Shown: positions 1-7,447 of the stretch, in pieces
Layout: each line of letters starts with the position of its first letter
Numbering within the stretch: position 1 is the first letter of the stretch
Assembly: GCA_903870545.1 (NCBI GenBank)
Contig: CAIQDI010000024.1
Coordinates: forward strand, 62,001-126,000
Reading direction: 5' to 3'
Length of the DNA stretch: 64,000 nt
From: an uncultured Pseudomonadota bacterium
GTDB taxonomy: Bacteria; Pseudomonadota; Gammaproteobacteria; Methylococcales; Methylomonadaceae
Program-made: the position numbers and the translations under genes
Notes under the pieces: model-generated
The model's database searches: none
What the model was told of the DNA's origin: nothing
What the model saw: only the letters and a program-made list of their open reading frames with translations

Positions 1-684
1 GTGGGGGTGTTTCTTGCCGTGTCGGTTTTGGAATCGTCAAAATCTCGTCTTCCCCACACACGTGGGGGTGTTTCTTGACCGAGCTGGACAGGCTCGCGGC
101 GTGCCGTGTCTTCCCCACACACGTGGGGGTGTTTCCTTTTGCGCCAGATGCTGCTGCACCTAATGCTAGTCTTCCCCACACACATGGGGGTGTTTCTTGC
201 ATTAGTTACCTCTTCAGTTAAATTGAATTGTCTTCCCCACACACGTGGGGGTGTTTCCCACCGCCCGCGTCAAGTGCCGCGACAACTGCAGTCTTCCCCA
301 CACACGTGGGGGTGTTTCCTGTTATGACTTTGTTGTTGGCTCCGTTTGATTGTCTTCCCCACACACGTGGGGGTGTTTCCGAGTTGGAACGCATCGATGT
401 GAAAAGCGGCGTGTCTTCCCCACACACGTGGGGGTGTTTCTTGAGCGTGACCGTGCTGCAGAGCTTTTGGCGCGTCTTCCCCACACACGTGGGGGTGTTT
501 CTTGTTGCATCACCCGTCAGGTACTCGAACCACCGTCTTCCCCACACACGTGGGGGTGTTTCTAAATGCGTATCTACGGGCTTTTTGGTCTTCTTGTCTT
601 CCCCACACACGTGGGGGTGTTTCCGACGGTTTTTGCGCGGCAATTGACTTAGAAAAGTCTTCCCCACACACGTGGGGCGTGTTC
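1..684 (+). CRISPR. Type I-E-like CRISPR array, trailer end
   Basis: Eleven complete 28-bp repeats start at 47, 108, 169, 230, 291, 352, 413, 474, 535, 596 and 657; the last 13 bases of a twelfth occupy 1-13. The period is exactly 61 bp, so all eleven visible spacers are 33 bp. The repeat begins GTCTTCCCCAC and ends GTGGGGGTGTTTC; CCCCAC and GTGGGG form the stem typical of I-E repeats. The repeat at 169 has one G-to-A change (position 185), and the last repeat is degenerate (GTGGGGCGTGTTC end). Degeneration at the right end and the I-E-like orientation both place the leader to the left, outside the window. No cas gene is visible. Small ORFs in this stretch on both strands are repeat artefacts. 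Confidence 0.97.
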
Positions 685-765
685 CAGTAATCGGTCTCAC
701 CACGACGCTGTATTTTAAACAACCTCGCAATTGCAAGATAATTTCTTATCGAATTTACGCATAAC

Positions 766-785
766 ACTATCGAATAATACCGTTT
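766..785 (+). promoter_or_regulatory. 20-bp shared upstream element, copy 1
   Basis: The sequence actatcgaataataccgttt lies 68 bp before the ATG of the degenerate EAL gene. An identical copy at 1702-1721 lies 62 bp before the serine acetyltransferase ATG. The similar placement suggests a shared promoter or operator element rather than chance. No convincing -35 box was found at standard spacing from the TAATAC core, so the binding factor is unknown. Confidence 0.5.
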
Positions 786-853
786 TCACTGGCTAAAAAA
801 GGCGATTAAGCTAGCTTTTATTTTTTCATTTTTATCGAAATCAGGAACTAAAC

Positions 854-1696
854 ATGGCTTTAATCGATTTAGTTGAATACTTCAACAACCGTTTTGAACA
901 CGAACATCAAGCAAATTACCGACCGTTAATTATTGAAAATAATCAGATTATCGGCTTATTCGGGCAGTTACGCATCGGCAGTATTTTTTCATCGTTACGA
1001 AATTCAGCTAATCCGGAAACGGTGAATGGTCATGCGGTGAAAATAAAAGTGTCCGCGTGCGAATCACCGCATTTACACAGTTATGAAATTGAAAATTTGG
1101 CACTGAATTCAGGCGAAAATTATATTCATTTTGAATCAGTCATTAACTTTGACCGATTAGCGCGAACCGTTCACGCGCTGAATTATTTGTCGTTGGCTCA
1201 ACACGATAAACAACTCTTTTTGGAAGTTGATCCGCGCCATATTTTAGGCATTAAAAAAGACCACGGCGCGTATTTTGAAACGGTCATTGAGCAATGTGGA
1301 TTAACGACTCAAAATACGGTTATTGTGTTGGCGATTACCAGTAATTATGTGCGCTACAGCGATGCGTTAATTCGCGGATTGAGTAATTATCGGCGACGTG
1401 GTTATCAAATTGCGTTGCGTTTTGATCATTTGGTTTCGGATAAATATGTTTTTAGTTTAATCGATAAATTAGCACCCGATTATGTGAGTTTATCTGCTCG
1501 GCAGATTGAAACGGACAATGAAAATAAGGCGTTAAAAAAATTACATGCCTTGAAACAAGCCATCACAATAACGCAAGGTCAGGGAATTTTACGACATGTT
1601 GATGGTAAAGGGTCTGAAGAATTAGCACGTTATAGCGGTTTTGATTTAGTTGAAGGTAATTTTTACGAAAGCGGTCAAACAGTATCCAATTTTTAG
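854..1696 (+). CDS. Degenerate EAL-domain protein, probably non-catalytic
   Basis: This 280-residue protein has no signal peptide or membrane segment. From about residue 100 onward it keeps the layout of an EAL domain: a helix with LARTVHALNYLSL, a strand FLEVDPRHIL, the segment HGAYFETVIEQCGL, a strand TVIVLAIT, the helix with LIRGLSNYRRRGYQIALRFD, and a strand PDYVSLSARQI. The EAL motif and the usual metal-binding acidic residues (for example DDFGTG) are absent, so c-di-GMP hydrolysis is unlikely; a role as c-di-GMP receptor or scaffold is inference. It stands between the CRISPR trailer and the serine acetyltransferase gene and shares a 20-bp upstream element with the latter. The ATG follows a weak AGGAACT ribosome site. 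Confidence 0.75.
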   Translation: MALIDLVEYFNNRFEHEHQANYRPLIIENNQIIGLFGQLRIGSIFSSLRNSANPETVNGHAVKIKVSACESPHLHSYEIENLALNSGENYIHFESVINFDRLARTVHALNYLSLAQHDKQLFLEVDPRHILGIKKDHGAYFETVIEQCGLTTQNTVIVLAITSNYVRYSDALIRGLSNYRRRGYQIALRFDHLVSDKYVFSLIDKLAPDYVSLSARQIETDNENKALKKLHALKQAITITQGQGILRHVDGKGSEELARYSGFDLVEGNFYESGQTVSNF

Positions 1697-1701
1697 ATAT
1701 T

Positions 1702-1721
1702 ACTATCGAATAATACCGTTT
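1702..1721 (+). promoter_or_regulatory. 20-bp shared upstream element, copy 2
   Basis: This is the second perfect copy of actatcgaataataccgttt. It begins six bases after the stop codon of the degenerate EAL gene and lies 62 bp before the acetyltransferase start. Together with copy 1 it flanks the EAL gene as a direct repeat. Confidence 0.5.
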
Positions 1722-1783
1722 CACAGGTTATTTTATTTTCTTTAAAATTCTTTCTATTATCAGCAATAAACGGATTTTGAAGT

Positions 1784-2695
1784 ATGAACAAACAAGAAAA
1801 TTGGGGGATTAAAAGTTTAGTTAAAGAATTGCGCGATATTCGTGTGCAGTCACTCGAAACCCGCGACCGGCTCGATAAACCACCAAGATTACCCGACCGA
1901 AAAACCCTCGCGCAAATTTTAGACGGTTTAAGCGGGGCGTTATTTCCAAACCGTTTAGGTCGTCCCGATTTGCGCGACGAAGGCATTGATTATTTTGTCG
2001 GCAACACGCTAGATAATGCGCTGCGTGAATTGCATCAACAAATTCACCGCGAATTGCATTTCATCGCCGAACAAAAAGGCGTGGCGCAATTTTCAGAATA
2101 CGATGCCAAAACAATTGTTAAGCGACTTGCCGCCCAATTACCACGCATTCGCCGCTTACTCGACACCGATATTCAAGCCGCTTATCAAGGTGATCCCGCT
2201 GCACGAACTCCCGATGAAGCGTTGGTGTGTTATCCCTGCATTCACGCCATGATTCATCAACGTATCGCCCATGTTTTGTATCAATTGGGTGTGCCATTGA
2301 CGGCACGAATGATTACGGAATTGGCGCATTCCAGCACGGGCATTGATATTCACCCGGGTGCAGAAATTGGCGAAAGTTTTTTCATTGACCATGGCACAGG
2401 TGTTGTTATTGGTGAAACGACGGTGATTGGCAATCGTGTTCGTTTATATCAAGCCGTCACACTTGGTGCGAAACGTTTTGAACAAGCGGAGGACGGCAGT
2501 TTAGTCAAAGGCAATGCGCGACATCCCATTGTGGAAGATGACGTGGTGATTTATGCAGGGGCAACGATTTTAGGCAGAATTACGATTGGGCGCGGTTCCG
2601 TTATTGGCGGAAATGTGTGGCTCACGCATGACGTGCCGCCGGATAGTTGCATCACGCAAGCGTTGGTACGGAGTGAGTTAACGGCAAATCGCTAA
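1784..2695 (+). CDS. epsC: Serine O-acetyltransferase (EpsC/SrpH type)
   Basis: It transfers an acetyl group from acetyl-CoA to L-serine, giving O-acetylserine for cysteine synthesis in the cytosol. The 303-residue length fits the long EpsC/SrpH branch of the CysE family. The N-terminal helical half (about 1-185) is followed by a left-handed beta-helix of hexapeptide repeats (about 185-295) with the family signatures STGIDIHPGAEIG, FFIDHGTGVVIGETTVIG and LYQAVTLGAKRF; the histidines of IDIHPG and IDHGTG are the conserved catalytic and substrate residues. The encapsulin and cysteine desulfurase genes begin about 600 bp downstream, with only an IS1-type remnant between them. Serine acetyltransferase of this type is a known neighbour of family 2A encapsulins, where it supplies the cysteine that the cargo enzyme consumes. 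Confidence 0.95.
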   Translation: MNKQENWGIKSLVKELRDIRVQSLETRDRLDKPPRLPDRKTLAQILDGLSGALFPNRLGRPDLRDEGIDYFVGNTLDNALRELHQQIHRELHFIAEQKGVAQFSEYDAKTIVKRLAAQLPRIRRLLDTDIQAAYQGDPAARTPDEALVCYPCIHAMIHQRIAHVLYQLGVPLTARMITELAHSSTGIDIHPGAEIGESFFIDHGTGVVIGETTVIGNRVRLYQAVTLGAKRFEQAEDGSLVKGNARHPIVEDDVVIYAGATILGRITIGRGSVIGGNVWLTHDVPPDSCITQALVRSELTANR

Positions 2696-2746
2696 CACAT
2701 TGATATTACTGGCGCGTCAATGGTCACTAAAAATAGAGTTTTAAAT

Positions 2747-3172
2747 ATGGCAACGTGTCCAAAATGTGATTCTCAAGCGTGCATTAAAGACGGCGTGATT
2801 AAAGAAAAACAACGCTTTAAATGTAAAGAATGCGGCTATCGTCACACCGTTACGCAACGCGGTTTAGGTTTAGATATTCGTCGCCAAGCCTTGCAATTGT
2901 ATTTAGCGGGATTGGGTTTTCGTTCGATTGGGCGATTGTTGCAATGCAGTCACGTTACGGTTTCACAATGGATTAACGCACACGGTGCATCCATTAAATC
3001 TATTCGTGCCAACGAGGTGAACATTATTCAATTTTGCAGTATAAACGCCTATGTTGATGCCTGTCCAGGCACAAAAAATGCCACCATTTTACTCATTGAC
3101 GCAAAAGAGAATTGCACGATATTATCGATTCCGGTGATGTCTAAACAACAAAAAATCAGTACAAAATCTTGA
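2747..3172 (+). CDS. IS1-type zinc-ribbon/HTH protein, probable transposase remnant
   Basis: The N-terminus carries a zinc ribbon (CPKC at residues 4-7, then CKEC) followed by a helix-turn-helix (LQLYLAGLGFRSIGRLL, then SHVTVSQWI), as in the InsA part of IS1-family transposases. The C-terminal 60 residues do not show a DDE catalytic region, and no second frame supplying an InsB-like half was found before the encapsulin gene. It is therefore either an orphan or decayed transposase, or a domesticated DNA-binding protein. The start at 2747 puts the zinc ribbon at the N-terminus as in InsA; an in-frame ATG at 2720 is possible. No clear terminal inverted repeats were seen. It separates the serine acetyltransferase from the encapsulin. 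Confidence 0.6.
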   Translation: MATCPKCDSQACIKDGVIKEKQRFKCKECGYRHTVTQRGLGLDIRRQALQLYLAGLGFRSIGRLLQCSHVTVSQWINAHGASIKSIRANEVNIIQFCSINAYVDACPGTKNATILLIDAKENCTILSIPVMSKQQKISTKS

Positions 3173-3296
3173 ACCTATACAAAATGAACAAAAGTCTTAA
3201 CTCGCTGATTCACAAACACTTGAACTTTGACAGACCGGCAAAAGATGTTGGACACTAACTGTTCAAACCACTCAAATTTTACCAAAGGAAATAAAA

Positions 3297-4220
3297 ATGT
3301 CTGATATACATGAAGCTCACACAGCGTTAGGCGATGTCGCCGCGCGTACTTTGTCGAATGCGACAAAAACCGTTCCGATGTTGTCAACGATTACTCCGCG
3401 TTGGTTAACCCATTTATTACATTGGGTGCCAGTTGAAGCGGGTATTTACCGCGTCAACAGAGTGAAAAATGCTGCCGATTTAGCAGTGGATTGTTCAAGT
3501 TTGGACGAAAAAATCTTGCCACAAACGTTTGTCGATTATGACGAATGGGGTCGTGAATACCGTTTGAATGCCGTAAATACGGTACTTGACGTTCACACGC
3601 GCGTCGCAGATTTGTACAGCAGCCCACATAATCAAACCAATGAACAATTACGTTTAACGATTGAAACAATTAAAGAACGTCAAGAAAGCGAATTGATTAA
3701 CAACGCCGAATACGGTTTGTTAAACAACGTCGCGCCAGCTTTCAGAATTCAACCACGCAACGCTTTGGGTTCGCCCACGCCTGATGATTTGGATGAATTG
3801 ATTGCGCGTGTTTGGAAAGAACCTGCGTTTTTCTTAGCACATCCACAAGCGATTGCGGCATTTGGTCGTGAAGCCACTCGTCGCGGCACACCGCCACCGA
3901 CTGTTAGTTTATTCGGTTCACAATTTTTGACATGGCGCGGCATTCCGTTAATTCCATGCGATAAATTGAAAGTCATCAATGGCAAAACCAACATTTTATT
4001 GATTCGCACCGGCGAAAGTCGTCAAGGCGTGGTGGGTTTGTATCAGCCAAATTTAACGGGCGAGTTAAGCATGGGCTTGTCGGTTCGTTTTATGGGCATC
4101 AACCACCGAGCCATCGCGTCGTATTTGGTTTCGCTTTATTGTTCATTAGCCGTACTGACTGAAGATGCGCTGGGCGTATTAGAAAATGTCGACGTAGGCA
4201 ACTATTATGACTATAAATAA
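3297..4220 (+). CDS. srpI: Family 2A encapsulin shell protein (SrpI-like)
   Basis: This 307-residue protein is the predicted subunit of a protein nanocompartment with the HK97 phage-capsid fold. Matching features are the N-terminal arm with ALGDVAARTLSNATKT, the segment ITPRWLTHLLHWVPVEAGIYRVN, the E-loop-like region after residue 75 and the C-terminal stretch GLYQPNLTGELSMGLSVRF. The length leaves no room for the cyclic-nucleotide-binding insertion of family 2B, so subfamily 2A fits. The next gene, overlapping by 14 bp, is the cysteine desulfurase cargo known for this subfamily. In the studied members (SrpI of Synechococcus, Acinetobacter) the shell encloses the desulfurase and is linked to sulfur storage or starvation. 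A good ribosome site (AAAGGAAA) precedes the ATG. Confidence 0.95.
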   Translation: MSDIHEAHTALGDVAARTLSNATKTVPMLSTITPRWLTHLLHWVPVEAGIYRVNRVKNAADLAVDCSSLDEKILPQTFVDYDEWGREYRLNAVNTVLDVHTRVADLYSSPHNQTNEQLRLTIETIKERQESELINNAEYGLLNNVAPAFRIQPRNALGSPTPDDLDELIARVWKEPAFFLAHPQAIAAFGREATRRGTPPPTVSLFGSQFLTWRGIPLIPCDKLKVINGKTNILLIRTGESRQGVVGLYQPNLTGELSMGLSVRFMGINHRAIASYLVSLYCSLAVLTEDALGVLENVDVGNYYDYK

Positions 4221-5910
4221 TTTCACGCCTGAGCCTTCGCAAGATACCGCCGCGATTGAACAACAGTTGACGAAATTGGCGAATGAAATTTTTGCTGAAT
4301 TGCCGTGCGATGGTTCACGTTTAGGTGCGATTCAAGCGGGATTCCCGACGGATTTGCCCGCCATTTTGCAACAATTTGTTACACCGCCGACGAGTAGTTT
4401 CGCGCCACCCGCGTTTGCGTTGCCCGATGAAACCGCGATACAAAAACTGGCTGTGCCAACTGAAATTAGCGGATTTGTGCCGCACAATTCGGCTTTACGG
4501 CAAGCTCCCATTGCTGCGCCGCGTGAATTTGGTTTGCCGAATGAGGCAGAATTACAAAAATTGATATTGCCGCGTGAATCGTTTAATCCGCTGGCTTCTG
4601 CGACGACCGATTCACCGTTTTATTTTTTGAATCAGACGAAACCTTTTTCGCAAGTTGAAACAACGTACCAGCCAAAACATCAGCATTCGGCGTTTGATGT
4701 AAATGCGGTGCGTCGGGATTTTCCGATTTTAAATGAACGTGTGAACGGTCATCAACTGGTTTGGTTTGATAACGCGGCGACCACGCAAAAACCGAAAGTT
4801 GTGATTGATCGAATTTCGTATTTTTATGAACACGAAAATTCCAACATTCACCGCGCGGCGCATGAATTGGCGGCACGTTCAACGGATGCGTATGAAAAAG
4901 CGCGTCAAACGGTGGCGAAGTTTTTAAATGCGCCGTCGCCTGACAACATTATTTTTGTGCGTGGCACGACCGAAGCGATTAACTTGGTCGCGAAAAGTTG
5001 GGGCTTGCAAAACATCGGTAAAGACGACGAAATCGTGATTACTTGGTTGGAACATCACGCGAACATCGTGCCGTGGCAACAATTGTGCGAAGTCACCGGC
5101 GCGAAATTGCGGGTGGCTCCGGTCGATGACAGCGGTCAGGTTTTGCTTGATGAATATCAAAAATTGCTGAATGCGAATACAAAATTGGTGTCATTCACGC
5201 AAGTTTCCAATGCGCTCGGAACGATTACACCTGCGCGAGAAATGATTGAAATGGCGCATCGTGTTGGCGCGAAAGTGTTACTTGATGCCGCGCAATCGGT
5301 TTCGCATTTAAGCGCAGACGTGCAAAGTTTGGATTGTGATTGGTTGGTTTTCTCAGGTCATAAAATCTTTGGCCCGACGGGAATTGGCGTGGTTTATGGC
5401 AAAGGTGATTTGCTCGAAGCGACCCAACCTTGGCAAGGTGGCGGCAATATGATTGAAGATGTGACCTTTGAAAAAACCGTTTATCAACCTGCGCCTGCCA
5501 AGTTTGAAGCAGGAACGGGAAACATTGCGGACGCGGTAGGTTTAGGTGCGGCGTTGGAATATGTGCAAAAAATTGGCATTCAAAACATCGCCGTTTATGA
5601 ACACGATTTGCTGGCGTATGCGATGGAAGCGTTACGCCGCATTGATGGTTTAACGTTAATCGGCACAGCAAAAGAAAAAACCAGCGTGTTATCTTTTGTG
5701 TTGAACGGTCACACGACGAGCGAAGTCGGCGAAGCGTTGAACAAAGTCGGTATTGCGGTGCGTTCTGGACACCATTGCGCCCAACCAATTTTGCGTCGTT
5801 TTGGTTTGGAAGCCACGGTGCGTCCGTCTTTAGCATTTTATAACACGCATGACGAAGTGGATCATTTGGTTAATACCGTGCGAAAAATTAAAAGCGGCAC
5901 GACGTTTTAG
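4207..5910 (+). CDS. Encapsulin cargo cysteine desulfurase (SufS-like)
   Basis: It removes sulfur from L-cysteine to give alanine and an enzyme persulfide, using pyridoxal phosphate. The SufS-type catalytic domain begins near residue 163 (FDVNAVRRDFPIL). The Schiff-base lysine is K386 in SGHK and the persulfide cysteine is C524 in SGHHCAQP. The first 160 residues are Pro/Ala/Thr-rich and look disordered; this is the encapsulation region found on family 2A cargo. Inside it two related motifs occur, FALPDETAIQKL (70-81) and FGLPNEAELQKL (108-119). The ATG overlaps the end of the shell gene by 14 bp, which implies translational coupling. A strong hairpin terminator follows. At 567 residues it is about 160 longer than free SufS, all of it N-terminal. 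Confidence 0.96.
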   Translation: MTINNFTPEPSQDTAAIEQQLTKLANEIFAELPCDGSRLGAIQAGFPTDLPAILQQFVTPPTSSFAPPAFALPDETAIQKLAVPTEISGFVPHNSALRQAPIAAPREFGLPNEAELQKLILPRESFNPLASATTDSPFYFLNQTKPFSQVETTYQPKHQHSAFDVNAVRRDFPILNERVNGHQLVWFDNAATTQKPKVVIDRISYFYEHENSNIHRAAHELAARSTDAYEKARQTVAKFLNAPSPDNIIFVRGTTEAINLVAKSWGLQNIGKDDEIVITWLEHHANIVPWQQLCEVTGAKLRVAPVDDSGQVLLDEYQKLLNANTKLVSFTQVSNALGTITPAREMIEMAHRVGAKVLLDAAQSVSHLSADVQSLDCDWLVFSGHKIFGPTGIGVVYGKGDLLEATQPWQGGGNMIEDVTFEKTVYQPAPAKFEAGTGNIADAVGLGAALEYVQKIGIQNIAVYEHDLLAYAMEALRRIDGLTLIGTAKEKTSVLSFVLNGHTTSEVGEALNKVGIAVRSGHHCAQPILRRFGLEATVRPSLAFYNTHDEVDHLVNTVRKIKSGTTF

Positions 5911-5927
5911 CTGTTTTTTGAATTCTC

Positions 5928-5967
5928 AAAAGTCGCCACATTTTCAATGAAATGTGGCGACTTTTTT
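5928..5967. terminator. Bidirectional rho-independent terminator
   Basis: The arms aaaagtcgccacattt (5928-5943) and aaatgtggcgactttt (5950-5965) pair perfectly around a 6-base loop, with T-runs on both strands. It separates the plus-strand desulfurase from the minus-strand MarR gene. Confidence 0.93.
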
Positions 5968-5976
5968 ATTTGTGAT

Positions 5977-6447
5977 TTATTCGTCAATCACTTCATCGAC
6001 GATTTCATCACCGCGACAAACACTCACCGCTTTTTGCAAACGGATTAACGCCGTTTCAAGTGTGGCAATATCTTCCGGCGAATAATCACTGAACAAGCGA
6101 TTGATAAATTCCAAATGCTCGGGAAACGTCCGCTCAAATAAATCATTTCCTTCTTCCGTCAATCGTAAAATCTGACTGCGACCATCTTTTTTTGACGCGG
6201 CGCGTTCAATCAAACCTTTATCTTCCAAACGACTGACCACGCCAGTCAGAGTGCCTTTTGTAATGAGCGTTTTTTCGCCCAATTTTTTATATGGCATTCC
6301 AGCCGTCCCGCCTAACGTAATAATCACGTCAAATTGTGGCAACGTTACATCTAATTTATTCACATGACTTGTCGCATAAGAGAGAAAACTTTGATTGGTG
6401 CGTAATAATTCACGCAAGACCGTTGGAAATGTTGAGGTTGTATTCAT
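5977..6447 (-). CDS. MarR-family transcriptional regulator
   Basis: This 156-residue protein has the MarR winged helix-turn-helix plan: an N-terminal dimerisation helix, the segment LPQFDVIITLGGTAGMPYKKLGEKT, the recognition helix region TLTGVVSRLEDKGLIER, the wing with KKDGRSQILRLTEEG, and C-terminal helices. The acidic tail ends EIVDEVIDE. It is transcribed away from a 383-bp AT-rich region that also precedes the exported 126-residue protein, so it may control itself and that gene. The ligand cannot be read from sequence. It ends against the encapsulin operon terminator, so it is not co-transcribed with the encapsulin genes, though regulation of them in trans is possible. Confidence 0.92.
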   Translation of the reverse strand: MNTTSTFPTVLRELLRTNQSFLSYATSHVNKLDVTLPQFDVIITLGGTAGMPYKKLGEKTLITKGTLTGVVSRLEDKGLIERAASKKDGRSQILRLTEEGNDLFERTFPEHLEFINRLFSDYSPEDIATLETALIRLQKAVSVCRGDEIVDEVIDE

Positions 6448-6830
6448 AGCTCGATTTTAAAATTGTTTTAATTAGTACCGACCACTTTAGTGATAACTAT
6501 CGTGAATAACAAGCAAAATAAACCTTTAAATTTTTAAGCGTTTTGGCAGTCATTGCGACAACAAGTCTTAGTTAAAACTAAAATTATTCCAGATTATTTT
6601 TAATGTTTTTATTTTCAATTTATTGAAATAAAAACGATTTATTAAAATAATAACCATTAGTAAAAACAAAATTTAAAATAATTGGTTTTTATTAGTACAA
6701 AACAGTTTTAATCAAAACTATTTTATCTTAGAATTTAGTCGAACTTGGCGATTGAGCAAATTTTCTGAAATAAACATTTTGTTAATCACCGCACATTGAC
6801 GTTTTATTTATTCACTTTTAGGGGCATTTT
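6448..6830. promoter_or_regulatory. Divergent AT-rich control region with palindromes
   Basis: No gene is seen in these 383 bp. The region contains the inverted repeats TTAGTT-aa-AACTAA (6568-6581) and AGTTTT-aatc-AAAACT (6704-6719), plus a long imperfect palindrome at 6605-6635 (gtttttattttcaa against ttgaaataaaaac). The words ttaattagtacc (near 6467) and tttattagtaca (near 6688) recur at the two ends. Palindromes of this type between a MarR gene and a divergent gene are plausible operators; this is inference. Confidence 0.45.
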
Positions 6831-7211
6831 ATGAACACATTTAAAAAAATCTTAGCTTCTGTTGCATTCGCAGCAATCTCTTCATCGGCTTTTGCGGTGG
6901 CGAATCCTACCTATGAAGAAGTTCAAATGGCGATTGACAACACGCTGAACAAAGTCCAAGAAAGCAAAGTCGCTTTAGACGGTGGAACTGACACGGAAGC
7001 CGTGATTGCGATGGTGACAGATGCGCGTCAATTGCAAAAAGACATTTCAAATAACGTATTGGATTTAAAACGTAATCAAGCCAGCAACGTTTTAAAACAA
7101 GCGCGTGCCGCACTTTTAAAAAATGAAATAGCGGAAGCAAAAGAATCTTTGAGTGACGCGCTAAATCGTTACAAAGAAATCAAACAGCTTTACATCTCAA
7201 ATCACAGTTAA
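6831..7211 (+). CDS. Small exported helical protein, function unknown
   Basis: A clear signal peptide (KKILASVAFAAISSSAFA, cleavage after AFA near residue 22) is followed by about 100 residues that are almost all charged and amphipathic helix without cysteines, for example LQKDISNNVLDLKRNQASNVLKQ broken only by short turns. The mature protein is expected in the periplasm. No family was recognised. The start has a GGGG-containing ribosome site (taggggcattttATG). It is monocistronic: a control region shared with the divergent MarR gene lies upstream and a strong terminator follows. A stress-induced periplasmic role under MarR control is speculation from the neighbourhood. Confidence 0.8.
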   Translation: MNTFKKILASVAFAAISSSAFAVANPTYEEVQMAIDNTLNKVQESKVALDGGTDTEAVIAMVTDARQLQKDISNNVLDLKRNQASNVLKQARAALLKNEIAEAKESLSDALNRYKEIKQLYISNHS

Positions 7212-7231
7212 TTTTGGCGTTAAATGTTCCG

Positions 7232-7263
7232 AAAAAAGCCCGTTTAAAAACGGGCTTTTTTGT
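7232..7263 (+). terminator. Rho-independent terminator
   Basis: The arms aaaaaagcccgttt and aaacgggctttttt surround a 2-base loop, and a T-run follows. It ends the small exported-protein gene and may also stop minus-strand transcription coming from the beta-helix genes. Confidence 0.9.
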
Positions 7264-7351
7264 GCGCGGCTATTTGACGCATCGTGAATTTGGTTTTGCT
7301 GCCGATAACTGTTTTTTAAAGAAATTCAACGGAGATTTTGTATGCGTAAAA

Positions 7352-7447
7352 CAAAAATTAACGTTTAATGCCTTCTTTCCAATTTAATTGACCGTGCAAT
7401 CCCACCGTTCCACTGGTAAAACAACTGTTGGCATTTGAAATAGTCGC
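7352..7447. repeat. 96-bp near-perfect repeat, copy A
   Basis: This stretch equals 9256-9351 except for one base (A at 7367, G at 9271). It covers the last codons of the first beta-helix gene and a few bases past its stop. The conservation crosses the stop codon into noncoding DNA, which points to recent duplication or gene conversion rather than protein selection alone. Confidence 0.85.

Noticed and set aside
106-767. Several ORFs of 60-170 codons on both strands inside the CRISPR array
   Set aside because: They consist only of translated repeats and spacers with a 61-bp period and have no ribosome sites or protein-like composition.
3228-3256. TTGACA before the encapsulin gene as a promoter
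   Set aside because: No acceptable -10 box stands 16-18 bp downstream, so the promoter could not be placed.
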